Below are positions 52,879 through 62,022 of a stretch of 64,000 nucleotides of DNA, in pieces. Source of the stretch: CAYSPT01 sp964432985. Its GTDB lineage: Bacteria > Muiribacteriota > CAYSPT01. Within the stretch, counting starts at the first letter, position 1. Each line of letters begins with the position of its first letter. The notes beneath the pieces are model-generated. The model was not told where the DNA came from and ran no database searches. It saw only the letters and a program-made list of their open reading frames with translations. A program made the translations under genes and the position numbers. The stretch is taken from positions 1-64,000 of the forward strand of contig CAYSPT010000027.1 in the NCBI GenBank assembly GCA_964432985.1, read 5' to 3'.

Positions 52879-54375
52879 CTAAATGATTTTTTTTTGATAA
52901 CGTTTCCACTTCTTGCGGATCATCCTGGAAAGCCCCGGCCAGAACTGGGGACTGATCAGGGAGTAACCGGCGGAGATAATCAGCGGGCATCCGTAGAACA
53001 GTCCCCTGATTACACCGGAGAGCATCCGGGGTATGAACGTGACCGGATTCGAGAGAAGGGTGTTGAGCGCCAGCCTGGTCCCATAGTAGAGATACGATTT
53101 CAGCCGCATCCACGGAACATACCAGGAGGGAACTCCTTCATTACGGGCACCCCGGCTGAAATGATAGCTGAACATCTTCTCGGATCCATCTACCTGGTGA
53201 AGAGAACTGAAACGCCGGGCGAGCGGCGTGCCGGGAAGAGGTGTATAAGCGAAATACATCGGAATGTGAATAAGTGGGCTCTTGCAGTATTGATAGGTTC
53301 GGCGGATACTTTCCCTGGTGTCCCCCGGCAAACCCAGCATGCTATAGGTTTTGACAATGATACCGTAGCTGTTGCACATACTAATAATATCCATAGCCAC
53401 GTCGTTGGAGCTTCCCTTTTTGTTGAGAACATCACTACGGATACCGTCATCGGCTGTTTCCAGTCCGATTCGCACTTGAAGGCACCCCGACTCTGCCAGC
53501 AGCCGGATTTTCTCTTTGGATGCGTTGTGCTGGTCGGCCTTCAAAAAAGTGGTGTAGGGAAGCTTCCGGTGCAGCCCCCTGGAGCAGTACTCGTCGACCC
53601 ACTGCCGAAGCCATGTCTCATTGAAGGTAAACACCGCGTCGTAGATGTGGGCCGCCTTCATGCCACGTGAAGCATAACGGTGGTACAGATACTCGATTTC
53701 TCTCACATAGCAACGGGGGTCTCGTTCTCTGAACCGGTGGCCGGGATTTACCCGGCACAGAATGCTTTCGGCGCAAAACGTGCATCGGTAGGGACACCCC
53801 CTGGTCCCGAGGACATACAACCGCTGAAGATAATGCAGGTACTTGTCCAGATCATCGAACAAGTCGTAGTTGGGAATGGGCAGCGCATCGAGATCCGGAT
53901 TGAACTCTCTCGGTTCATTCTTGATCACATGGGGGCCATCTTTGAACCACAGTCCCCTGACTTCCCGCATATCACCGCCATCCTCCAGCGCCGTCAAGTA
54001 TTCAGACAGGGTATACTCTCCATCACCGGTGCACACAGCATCGAAATTTTCTACCTGTATCATCTCTTCAGGACTCATCATGGCATGGTACCCGCCGACG
54101 ATAATGGGGACATCGTGAAACTCCTTGACAAACCGGGCTATCAGCCGGGCGTAATCGAAATACAGAGAGACGACGGAAATACCCACTACGTCGGCCTTGA
54201 AGGTTTCTAATTGCTCTCTGCAATAAGCCCGCCAGTGACGCTTGTGAAAGGTGAGGTCGATGATTCTGACCTGATGATCAGTGTGCTCATCGATAAAGGT
54301 GGCTAGATAGGCCACTCCCATGTCAAGACTCTGGGGGGTGGCGTCCAGGTTCGGGTAGATAATGGCAATTTTCAT
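52879..54375 (-). CDS. B12-binding-type radical SAM protein
   Basis: 498 residues. The N-terminal Rossmann domain begins MKIAIIYPNLDATPQSL, with a typical cobalamin-binding-like sequence (VGISVVSLYFDYARL, PIIVGGYHAMMSPEE). The radical SAM core has CPYRCTFC (about residue 195), GLETADDGIRSDVLNKKGSS and SMLGLPGDTRESI. The strict DxHxxG cobalamin motif is not seen, so cofactor binding is uncertain, as in many BchE-like proteins. These enzymes carry out methylation or ring chemistry on lipids, porphyrins and peptides. The C-terminus has hydrophobic stretches and a basic tail (RKKWKRYQKK). It lies 23 nt after its paralogue. Confidence 0.88.
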   Translation of the reverse strand: MKIAIIYPNLDATPQSLDMGVAYLATFIDEHTDHQVRIIDLTFHKRHWRAYCREQLETFKADVVGISVVSLYFDYARLIARFVKEFHDVPIIVGGYHAMMSPEEMIQVENFDAVCTGDGEYTLSEYLTALEDGGDMREVRGLWFKDGPHVIKNEPREFNPDLDALPIPNYDLFDDLDKYLHYLQRLYVLGTRGCPYRCTFCAESILCRVNPGHRFRERDPRCYVREIEYLYHRYASRGMKAAHIYDAVFTFNETWLRQWVDEYCSRGLHRKLPYTTFLKADQHNASKEKIRLLAESGCLQVRIGLETADDGIRSDVLNKKGSSNDVAMDIISMCNSYGIIVKTYSMLGLPGDTRESIRRTYQYCKSPLIHIPMYFAYTPLPGTPLARRFSSLHQVDGSEKMFSYHFSRGARNEGVPSWYVPWMRLKSYLYYGTRLALNTLLSNPVTFIPRMLSGVIRGLFYGCPLIISAGYSLISPQFWPGLSRMIRKKWKRYQKKII

Positions 54376-54398
54376 TATGGTTCAGCACCCGGTTCCCA

Positions 54399-55841
54399 TT
54401 ATGTGTTGTCAGGAAAGAACAATGTCAGCACCAGAGACGGATTTCTCAGCAAAGCCGACCACATGTCCCTACGAAAAAGCTGTTTCAGAAGATATGACGG
54501 CCGACCGTAGAACCGCCTGAACGCACGCCGTATCCACCGGTCCAAATCCGTAACCAGGTATGGAAGCCGGTCATTGCGCTTGCCCTGTACATAGTCGCAC
54601 CAGTAATCTGGATCGATCTTTCCAGCCTGAACCGCCCGGGAATGAAAGTCAGTACCAGGCAGAGGTACACCGGCGTAGAACATGACAAAATCCGGATCAA
54701 GGTCTCTGGCGAAGTCAATCGTCTGCTGTATGGTCCGTTCGTTATCCCCTGCGTAGCCGAGAATGAAATAGGCCCCGGTCCTTATCCCGATCTGGCGGCA
54801 CCAGTCCAGTGCTCGGTGCGACTGCTCACGGGTAATACCCTTAGCCATCAGTTGCAGAATAGCATCGCTTCCCGATTCAATACCAAACTTGAGCTGCTTG
54901 CATCCGGCACGCTTCATGAGATTCAGCACTTCCGGATCGACGGCATCTACCCGGGTGGCTCCCTGCCAGCGCAATTGGATATCCCGGTTAAGCAGTTCTT
55001 CACACATGGTTATAACCATATCGCGATTCAGCGTCAGCGTGTCATTGGCAAATATAATTTCGCGTACTCCCCATCGCTGCGCCAGAAATTCCATTTCATC
55101 TACTACTGCTCTCGGAGACCGATACCTCACGATACTCCCGTCAGGACCGCGGTAACAGAAACCGCACCGATGGGGGCAACCCCGTGCTGTAATCATGGTT
55201 GCCACTGGCCTCAAGGCGTCCATTCGTGAATATGCTTTCCTCGCTACCAGGCTCCAATCCGGGATGGGAAGCCCATCCAGGTTGTGCTCTATATAGGTTC
55301 CGTTGCTGTTAATACCGTTTCCGTCCTTGTAGACGAGGCCGGGAACAGTTGAAAAATCCGGGTGCGGTGATTCGAGCTCTTCCAGCAGACGAACCAGCGG
55401 AATCTCGCCATCACCCTGTATGGCAAAATCAATGTCCGGAGACGACACCGTTTCCGCAGCAAACATTCCCAGGTGGGGACCGCCCGCTACCACCTGGGCA
55501 CCCGTCCGTCGGGCAAAGCGTGCGGCCTCCATCACACCGCGGATCTCTGGAGTTGTAGCGGTAATACCGACGATATCCGATTGTGCCGCCGCGATCATTT
55601 CCCGGGCTTCGCCGCTGTCCAATCCCGACGCCATGACGTCCAGAACCTGCACATCATGCCCCTGCTGCTTCAAAGCGGCCCCCAGGTACAAAAGACCGAG
55701 AGGCGGCCAGATTCCCATGGAACCTGTTATATTTTTTACCTCGCGCGAGTTGACGGTACCGCGGCCGTGATAACGGATGAGAAGAATTTTCATTGCTCTG
55801 GCACGTATCATTTCATCTATTAGTGTGATTCTGGTATTCAT
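54399..55841 (-). CDS. B12-binding-type radical SAM protein
   Basis: About 480 residues from ATG 55841 (AGGAG 4 nt upstream). The frame runs on to 56093, but that extension is only a translation of the 57-bp repeat, so I reject it. Rossmann-like domain: MKILLIRYHGRG, GLLYLGAALKQQGHDVQVLD, VVAGGPHLGMFA. Radical SAM core: CPHRCGFCYRG (about residue 210), FGIESGSDAILQLMAKGI, FILGYAGDNERTI. It is the first gene of the envelope cluster and a likely paralogue of the next. The chemistry on its unknown substrate is probably methylation or C-C bond formation. Confidence 0.88.
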   Translation of the reverse strand: MNTRITLIDEMIRARAMKILLIRYHGRGTVNSREVKNITGSMGIWPPLGLLYLGAALKQQGHDVQVLDVMASGLDSGEAREMIAAAQSDIVGITATTPEIRGVMEAARFARRTGAQVVAGGPHLGMFAAETVSSPDIDFAIQGDGEIPLVRLLEELESPHPDFSTVPGLVYKDGNGINSNGTYIEHNLDGLPIPDWSLVARKAYSRMDALRPVATMITARGCPHRCGFCYRGPDGSIVRYRSPRAVVDEMEFLAQRWGVREIIFANDTLTLNRDMVITMCEELLNRDIQLRWQGATRVDAVDPEVLNLMKRAGCKQLKFGIESGSDAILQLMAKGITREQSHRALDWCRQIGIRTGAYFILGYAGDNERTIQQTIDFARDLDPDFVMFYAGVPLPGTDFHSRAVQAGKIDPDYWCDYVQGKRNDRLPYLVTDLDRWIRRAFRRFYGRPSYLLKQLFRRDMWSALLRNPSLVLTLFFPDNT

Positions 55842-55883
55842 TATACTCCTGAGCCGATAGCAGAGCAAAAAAAAGGACTCAAA

Positions 55884-56034
55884 CCAGATGTGGAAGTAGT
55901 AGGTCGGTAGGTCTACTTCTGGGCTTTTACCGCAGAACGGCCAGATGTGGAAGTAGTAGGTCGGTAGGTCTACTTCTGGGCTTTTGCCGCAGAACGGCCA
56001 GATGTGGAAGTAGTAGGTCGGTAGGTCTACTTCT
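55884..56034. repeat. 57-bp tandem repeat overlapping the stop of the HEAT gene
   Basis: Units start at 55884, 55941 and 55998. Each contains GAAGTAG-N13-CTACTTC (7-bp stem), and the two full units end in a short dyad (GCCG-cagaa-CGGC in the second, degenerate in the first). The third unit merges with the end of the HEAT-protein gene and includes its TAG stop (56029-56027). The array therefore looks like tandem copies of the gene's tail plus its 3' hairpin. Confidence 0.93.
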
Positions 56035-58420
56035 TCTTCTTTTCCCGCAGAATTACCAGGTAGTGATGACTGCGAGCGTGGGCTTGAACCCACTTGTGCA
56101 CGTCCACCGGACCGAGCTTGTCTTTTTTCAGGAGGAATTCCCGGGCGGCCAGGATCAGGCTCTCTTCGTCGGTCTGGGTGATGACGTTTTGGATCAGGCC
56201 GTATTTGATTTTGAGAACGTTGCCAATGAGCTTGATGAGATTGTGGTAGGGAACATTCTTAAGGCTTTCCAGATCGGTTTCAATGATGTATCTCTCTGCA
56301 TCCGCCTTGGCCATTCCTCCCAGTTGCCGGTCAACCTCTTCACGCTGTTTCTCGACCTGTTTCCACAGCTCACGCTCGTCTATAAGTTCGGTCGTTTGCA
56401 GCACTTTTTCAATCCAGGCAGTGATTACTTCGTGGTCCATACCGAGTTCTTTGAGGACCGCGGCCAGGTCTTCCCTCGTAGGACGCGTGTCGAGAATTTC
56501 CACTATTCCGGGAATATCTCCCGGAGATGCTTTTTCAAGAGATTCAAGCAGCAGCTCGTCCACAGTGTCCTCTTTCCTCTTGGCCAGTGCCTGTAGAGCC
56601 GCCGATCTCAAAGTGCGGTCGTCAGAGCCTATAAATTTAGTGATGAGGGCGAATAGAGATGGATCATCCGCATCAGCCACCCTGGGCAGCAAACAGGCCA
56701 CCACAGGCGCGTCCTGATCCTTAATAGTCTGGATTATCAGGGACATTTCGAATGAGGCAATTTCGCCCACAGCCCACGACAGCAGTTCATTGATGACGGT
56801 GTCACCTTTTTTCAATGCATCGATGATTACCTCTACTGCTTTTCCTCTGGCTTTAGCCAGAAATCTAGAAATTAACCGCCGTACATCCTGTCCTTCGTGC
56901 TCTTCCATGACCGAAACCAGCATCTGGGCCATGGCCGGATCAGTAAACTCCCCGAATCCATCAAGCAGGTTGAGTTTTTCCTCTTCGGAACCTTCTTTCA
57001 ATACCTGGATGAAGATGTCTGAAGCGGCTACTCCGTAACTGGACAGGACCACTTTCGACCAGTACCGGCGGTCGGCATTCTCGCTGCTGGCTGCCCGCAG
57101 GAGGTGAGGAACACATCTCTCTCCCACCGTTTTAAGGATATCAGCAGCACTTTTCCTGACCGGCCAGAATTCATCACCAAGTGCTTCAACCAGTGGGCGA
57201 ATGGCTAATGATGAGCCGGTCTTGGCTATTGCCTCCAGGACAGACAACCGGCTCCGTTTGTCACTGGCGTTGAATTTTTTCTGGAGAAGATCAATTCCCT
57301 CGTCGCCCACCATCCCAAGTGTTCTGATTGCCCAGAACACAATATCCTCATTATCTGATGCAATTGCTTTTTCCAGGGCAGGGATGGATTCGGCGCCAAA
57401 CCGAGAAAGCATTTCCGAGGCCTGCCGTCGAACCACCCAGGATCGATCTCCAAATGAATTTATGAGTAACGGTACTGCCTCCAGGGCTTCGGTTTCACCC
57501 AACGCCGTGACTGCGTAATAACGCAGGTCGTCGTCGTCGGTTTTTAAAAACCGGATCAGGACAGTCACGGCTTTACTGCCCATGATTTTCCCTACCAACT
57601 TGATGACCCAGTACTTGAGATCGGGACTACCGGTTTCAAAACCCTTGATCAGGTGAGGAACAGATTTCTCTCCCATTTCCCGCAGCACCTTGGCGGCGTG
57701 CTGGCGGACCACCCATGATTTGTCTTCCAGAGCACCCACCAGGTATGGAACAGCTTCCTCACTGCCGGTTTCCCCCAGAGCAACCACACCGTAATAACGC
57801 ATTTCCTGCTTCTTGCTGCCGAGGGTTTTCGACAGAGCGGGGACGGCATCTTTCCCCATAATTTTTCCCAGAGCTTTTACGCTCCAGTACTTTACGTTGA
57901 TGTTCGGATTGTGAAGGGCTGAGCGCAGCGAGGGTACGGCCACTTTTCCTATGCTGACCAGAGCAGCACAGGCGGCTTTTCTGACCGACCAGACAGTATC
58001 ACCAAGGGCTTCCAGCAGAGGTTCCACTGCCGAGGGATGAGCGGTTTCACCCAGGGCGGTGATGGCGAATAGCCGTTTGTCCCTATCTTCTACGGTTAGC
58101 AATCCCCGCAGCGGTTTTACCGCAGACTGGCCGAATCCCGCCAATGTACGAATAGACCAGTAAGAGATATTATCATTGCTATTGTTCAGGTATTGCTCCA
58201 GAAAGGGAACGGCAACGGCGCCTTTCTTGGCAAGTACTTCAGAAGCACGGCGACGAACCACCCACATGGAGTTGTTGAATGCCTTAATCAACAGTATCAG
58301 TGGTTCGACACCCTCGCAACTGGCCAACGAGTCCAGCGCGCTGGACCGCTCTTCGGCAGTACCCATCTCAAGCAGTTCAGCCAGATGTTCAAGAGGTGAC
58401 TTGTTTGCTTCTTCTGCCAT
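56027..58420 (-). CDS. Large HEAT-repeat protein
   Basis: 797 residues almost wholly built from HEAT/PBS-lyase-type repeats of about 31 residues: ...GDRSWVVRRQASEMLSRFG, ...DDDLRYYAVTALGETEALEAVP, ...DNEDIVFWAIRTLG. At least a dozen repeats cover residues 10-560; the last ~200 residues are more helical and acidic and end LREKKKK. It has no signal peptide or membrane segment, so it is a cytoplasmic scaffold. HEAT modules also occur in the cyclase and PilZ proteins here, suggesting a shared partner class. The stop is duplicated in the repeat array downstream. Confidence 0.88.
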   Translation of the reverse strand: MAEEANKSPLEHLAELLEMGTAEERSSALDSLASCEGVEPLILLIKAFNNSMWVVRRRASEVLAKKGAVAVPFLEQYLNNSNDNISYWSIRTLAGFGQSAVKPLRGLLTVEDRDKRLFAITALGETAHPSAVEPLLEALGDTVWSVRKAACAALVSIGKVAVPSLRSALHNPNINVKYWSVKALGKIMGKDAVPALSKTLGSKKQEMRYYGVVALGETGSEEAVPYLVGALEDKSWVVRQHAAKVLREMGEKSVPHLIKGFETGSPDLKYWVIKLVGKIMGSKAVTVLIRFLKTDDDDLRYYAVTALGETEALEAVPLLINSFGDRSWVVRRQASEMLSRFGAESIPALEKAIASDNEDIVFWAIRTLGMVGDEGIDLLQKKFNASDKRSRLSVLEAIAKTGSSLAIRPLVEALGDEFWPVRKSAADILKTVGERCVPHLLRAASSENADRRYWSKVVLSSYGVAASDIFIQVLKEGSEEEKLNLLDGFGEFTDPAMAQMLVSVMEEHEGQDVRRLISRFLAKARGKAVEVIIDALKKGDTVINELLSWAVGEIASFEMSLIIQTIKDQDAPVVACLLPRVADADDPSLFALITKFIGSDDRTLRSAALQALAKRKEDTVDELLLESLEKASPGDIPGIVEILDTRPTREDLAAVLKELGMDHEVITAWIEKVLQTTELIDERELWKQVEKQREEVDRQLGGMAKADAERYIIETDLESLKNVPYHNLIKLIGNVLKIKYGLIQNVITQTDEESLILAAREFLLKKDKLGPVDVHKWVQAHARSHHYLVILREKKKK

Positions 58421-58448
58421 TCCTCACACCACCTGCAACACGTAATTT

Positions 58449-59702
58449 CTATCGAGCCAGTAGTTCAGCGTACCGCGCATACCTGCTGTCAGGTTCCCTT
58501 TTCAAAGCCTCGGCAAAAACTACCCGGGCCTGATCGTTTTTACCCGCCATCATGTAAGCCATGCCAATTTTATATCGGACATCGGGAAGAGTAGGATCCT
58601 TTTTGAGCGCTGTTTCAAACAACTGAGCTGCCTGTTCAAAATCCCTCTGGGCAAGCGCATTTTCGGCCGATTTGAGTACATCGCTCTGGGGCACGGATGA
58701 GGCAGCTATTTGCTCCTCCTGCCGTGCATTCGATTCCGCAACGGGGCCGCGGGGGGCTGCAGACCGGGACTGCGTGTGTCCGTCAGGTGATGTACCGGTA
58801 TCGAATTTGAACAATGCTGAAACCCGGTGGATGTCTCCCAACTCCTGCTCCTGGAAAGCGTAATCAATTTCCCACCCGCCGAGCCTGAGTCCGGCGCCGA
58901 CAGTGAAATCCTCATCAGCCAGACCGGCACGTACGGCAAACTTTTCTTTGAAAATGGTTTCACCACCAAAAAATACTTTCGTATCCTGGTCTTCAACCTT
59001 GCTTACATCTAAGGCCAGCAGGGCATTATCCCACAGTTTGTACGAGCAGCCGAAGGCTAACTTGTAGGGGACCTCGTCAGTGTGGTTCGAAGCGGTGTCC
59101 CATTCCAACTCAGCCCCGAGTTCCTTGGCAACCAGGCCTACTCTGAAGTGATCAGACATATCATAGAGCATACCCAGATCGAATCCGAAACCGTCCGCTG
59201 AATTGTTGAACAGTTCATGCTTTAGATATTTAAAACTGATACCTATATCAATCCCATTCTTCAACCGTTTAGCCGCAGTTGCCACTAGGGCATCTTCCCG
59301 GTCATCGAACATCGTCGTAGGATTTCCCAGGGCATCATAACCCTGAATACTGTCAACTCCAGCCCGTATCCAGCTGATACCCCAGTTACAGTATTTACTG
59401 GGATTGACCATATTAATAAAATTATACGACCGATCGAGGGAAAGATCAGCGTGCATAGTACTCAACTGCCTGCCATGAAGGCGCGCAACACCGGCGGGGT
59501 TCCAGAAGGTGGTGGTGGCATCATCTGCAACTCCCGCAAACGCTCCCCCCATACCTAATGCCCGGGCACCGACACCCATTTTCAGATAAGCTGCCGCTCC
59601 ACCTGCATTACCTTCAGCAGCCAGCAGGGGAGAAGTTCCAATCAAGAGAGCCATACAGAAAACGATCGCCGTCAAGTAGCCTGTAAATCGTACATCTTTC
59701 AC
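58449..59702 (-). CDS. PorV/PorQ-like outer membrane protein with C-terminal TPR
   Basis: 417 residues. A signal peptide (LTAIVFCMALLIGTSPLLAAEG) is followed by the family's start GAAAYLKMGVGARALGMGGAFAG, then VADDATTTFWNPAGVARL, a FadL-like pattern seen in PorV proteins, and beta strands to about residue 300. A linker (SRSAAPRGPVAESNA) leads to two TPR units (DFEQAAQLFETALKKDPTLPD, NDQARVVFAEALKREPDSR). PorV-type barrels act in type IX secretion or lipid handling; the TPR tail is unusual and could sit in the periplasm. It precedes the HEAT gene by 28 nt. Confidence 0.85.
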   Translation of the reverse strand: MKDVRFTGYLTAIVFCMALLIGTSPLLAAEGNAGGAAAYLKMGVGARALGMGGAFAGVADDATTTFWNPAGVARLHGRQLSTMHADLSLDRSYNFINMVNPSKYCNWGISWIRAGVDSIQGYDALGNPTTMFDDREDALVATAAKRLKNGIDIGISFKYLKHELFNNSADGFGFDLGMLYDMSDHFRVGLVAKELGAELEWDTASNHTDEVPYKLAFGCSYKLWDNALLALDVSKVEDQDTKVFFGGETIFKEKFAVRAGLADEDFTVGAGLRLGGWEIDYAFQEQELGDIHRVSALFKFDTGTSPDGHTQSRSAAPRGPVAESNARQEEQIAASSVPQSDVLKSAENALAQRDFEQAAQLFETALKKDPTLPDVRYKIGMAYMMAGKNDQARVVFAEALKREPDSRYARYAELLAR

Positions 59703-59708
59703 TATGCC

Positions 59709-59897
59709 TCACACTCCTTCGTTTACTAGCCCGCTTATTTCATAAACGGGCTTTGAATATCCGTAACTATTCATATCCGTCGGGAAACGAGAAGCAGCCT
59801 GGACTGTTTGGGCGGAAACCAGAAATAACACTGCCGAAGCGAGAATCATCAGGCAAAGCGCCAATTCACCAGGACCTTCTCCATTTTTCCGGGACAT
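59709..59897 (-). CDS. Small secreted protein (62 residues)
   Basis: ATG 59897 has GGAGGTG about 4 nt upstream; the frame is open further up to 59948 without a ribosome site. The signal peptide (ELALCLMILASAVLFLVSAQTVQA) leaves a mature peptide of about 35 residues (ASRFPTDMNSYGYSKPVYE...). It lies 6 nt before the PorV-like gene and is co-transcribed with it, so it may be an accessory subunit. No family is recognised. Confidence 0.65.
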   Translation of the reverse strand: MSRKNGEGPGELALCLMILASAVLFLVSAQTVQAASRFPTDMNSYGYSKPVYEISGLVNEGV

Positions 59898-60079
59898 AAC
59901 ACACCTCCAGCAATAGAGCATTCTCTCAGGTGTATCGGACTCTTCCATAACAACCTTTAACCTTCAAGAAGAATTCTTGTTTAATTTGTGACCTGCCGGG
60001 TTTGCCTCACGGCACTTCATGTGCTAGGATTCTCGCGCAAGACGTTTGAATGTTGAGGTAGAAAGATGGTGTTCTCCAC

Positions 60080-61108
60080 GTGCTCCACGATTCGTTTATT
60101 CCAGTAGCACCCTTTGAAATACAAAAGGGAGATAGTGCCCGTGAAATTCTCACCCGCATGACCCAGACGGGATTCCAGGGAAAAAACCTGGGAAGATGCT
60201 TTACCACCTGGTCGGAAATGATAGACAACAGCAATCTCATATTCATGGGGCTTGCCGGAGCCATGGTCCCCGCCGGGATGAAAAACGTCATTTCCTTTCT
60301 CATGAAAAACCGCTGGATTGACTGCCTGGTTTCCACCGGAGCCAACCTGTTCCATGACCTGCACGAAGCGGTTGGACGAAAGCATTACCAGGGAGAAGCC
60401 TGGTGGAATGATCTGGAACTGAGGGAAAAGGGGCTCGACAGAATCTACGACGTGCTGGCAGAGGAGGACGAGTTCAGGAAAACAGACGAGTTCATTGCCG
60501 ATTTTACCGAATCACTCTCATGGGACCGCCCCTATACTACCTGCGAATACCTGCATCTTCTCGGTAAACACCTGGTGGCAATTGACGCCGGGGAGGGAAT
60601 TGTCAGAACAGCTTACGAATCAGGCGTTCCTATTTACTGCCCGGCTATCGGTGATTCTTCCATCGGCATAGCTATCGCCAGCCGCATGGCAGTAAATAGT
60701 AAACAATTCTTGTTTGATGTAATCGGTGACGTGCTTGACACTGCCAATCTGGTGACAGGGTACACCACCGGTGTCGTTTACATAGGGGGAGGTACCCCGA
60801 AGAATTTCATCCAGCAAACCGAAGTGACCGCCTCGGTGCTCGGGCACAAAACCGAAGGGCACACATACGCCATCCAGATTACACAGGATGCTCCCTACTG
60901 GGGAGGGCTGTCAGGATGCACGTTTGAAGAAGCCCAGTCATGGGGAAAAATAGCCTGTGGTGCAAAAAAACTGACCCTGTATGCCGATGCGACAATCGCC
61001 CTCCCTCTGGTGGTCTCAGCCCTGGCTGAGGAACGCAGCGACTCGCCAAGAAAGAAAATTCCTTCCTTCATGTTCGGACGTCGCCTGGCAGTGGAGGTCG
61101 TATCGTGA
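60080..61108 (+). CDS. Bacterial deoxyhypusine-synthase-like protein
   Basis: 342 residues from GTG 60080; a TAG stop at 60059 rules out anything longer. It follows the DHS fold: NLIFMGLAGAMVPAGMKNVI, CLVSTGANLFHDLHEA, PIYCPAIGDSSIGIA, VVYIGGGTPKNFIQQ, AIQITQDAPYWGGLSG and EAQSWGKI. The Lys in GGGTPK corresponds to the catalytic Lys that carries the aminobutyl group in eukaryotic DHS. Bacteria have no eIF5A, so a polyamine substrate such as putrescine, spermidine or agmatine derivatives is expected. The agmatinase-like gene overlaps by 4 nt, which strongly links it to polyamine synthesis. Confidence 0.9.
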   Translation: MLHDSFIPVAPFEIQKGDSAREILTRMTQTGFQGKNLGRCFTTWSEMIDNSNLIFMGLAGAMVPAGMKNVISFLMKNRWIDCLVSTGANLFHDLHEAVGRKHYQGEAWWNDLELREKGLDRIYDVLAEEDEFRKTDEFIADFTESLSWDRPYTTCEYLHLLGKHLVAIDAGEGIVRTAYESGVPIYCPAIGDSSIGIAIASRMAVNSKQFLFDVIGDVLDTANLVTGYTTGVVYIGGGTPKNFIQQTEVTASVLGHKTEGHTYAIQITQDAPYWGGLSGCTFEEAQSWGKIACGAKKLTLYADATIALPLVVSALAEERSDSPRKKIPSFMFGRRLAVEVVS

Positions 61109-61974
61109 ACGCTTTTGACATACCTTCACCCTATCACAAGCTTGATGAGGCACGGGCAGTCATTCTCCCCGTACCATATGAGGCTACGGTCTGTTACGGA
61201 GGTGGAACCGGGAATGGCCCTGAAGCAATCATCAAGGCCTCAACCCAGGTGGAGTTGTATGATGAATCCTTGAAACGGGAAACCTACCGGGCGGGGATTG
61301 CCACCGGCAAGGCCCTGCCCGTAGACGGTCTTTCATCGCCGGAAGTGCTTGAACTGATCAGTACATCCGTTCGCGAGCACACCAGCGCAGGCAGGCTGAC
61401 GGTCTGTCTTGGGGGGGAGCACACCATCACTTCGGCAGCGACTGCCCCCCATCTCCAGGACTCCGAACGAGCAGGCGAACCGCTCACAATACTCTCTCTA
61501 GATGCCCACGCCGACTTGCGCCACTCATATCAAGGCACCATCAACAGCCACGCCTGCGTAATGCGCCGGATGCTTGAGCGTGGAGCAAACGTGGTTTTGG
61601 CGGGTGTACGAAGTCTTTGCGCTGAAGAAGCGGACATTATCACTTCGCACCCCGTCACTGTATTCCGGGCTGAAGAACTTCTGAGAAGATCCGTCACCCC
61701 GAAGGACATTTTGAACGCCTGCACCGAAAGGGTGTACCTGTCGGTCGACCTGGATGTTTTCGACCCGGGGATCATGCCCTCCGTAGGAACACCGGAGCCG
61801 GGAGGCCTTGACTGGTATAGTTGTCTGGAGCTGTTGGAAACGGTAATGACCAGACGGACAATTGTCGGCATGGACCTGGTGGAACTTGCTCCCATCCCCG
61901 CGCTGACTGCCCCGGATTTTCTGGCGGCAAGGCTGCTGTACCGCCTGTTGGGATTGGTTCTTTTCGAAGGATGA
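61105..61974 (+). CDS. speB: Agmatinase-family ureohydrolase
   Basis: 289 residues from GTG 61105 (GTGA overlap with the previous gene). All dimanganese motifs of the arginase/agmatinase family are present: GGEHTIT, LSLDAHADLRHSY, HACVMRRM and SVDLDVFDPGIMPSVGTPEPGG. The family hydrolyses agmatine to putrescine and urea. Coupling to the DHS-like gene suggests the putrescine, or another guanidino compound, feeds it. A repeat begins at its stop codon. Confidence 0.92.
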   Translation: MNAFDIPSPYHKLDEARAVILPVPYEATVCYGGGTGNGPEAIIKASTQVELYDESLKRETYRAGIATGKALPVDGLSSPEVLELISTSVREHTSAGRLTVCLGGEHTITSAATAPHLQDSERAGEPLTILSLDAHADLRHSYQGTINSHACVMRRMLERGANVVLAGVRSLCAEEADIITSHPVTVFRAEELLRRSVTPKDILNACTERVYLSVDLDVFDPGIMPSVGTPEPGGLDWYSCLELLETVMTRRTIVGMDLVELAPIPALTAPDFLAARLLYRLLGLVLFEG

Positions 61975-62016
61975 TATAAGTAGAAAAATGATGTAAGATG
62001 TAAGTAGAAAGATGAG
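61971..62016. repeat. Imperfect AT-rich direct repeat at the speB stop
   Basis: atgatataagtagaaaa is followed by atgatgtaag and atgtaagtagaaag; the first copy includes the TGA stop of speB. It fills the spacer up to the ATG at 62023. The unit is degenerate and no clear hairpin is seen. Confidence 0.6.
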
Positions 62017-62022
62017 AATCGT

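Noticed and set aside
55842..56093. N-terminal extension of the radical SAM protein by 84 residues with a 19-residue repeat
   Set aside because: It is only the translated 57-bp intergenic repeat; ATG 55841 has a ribosome site and matches the family's N-terminus.
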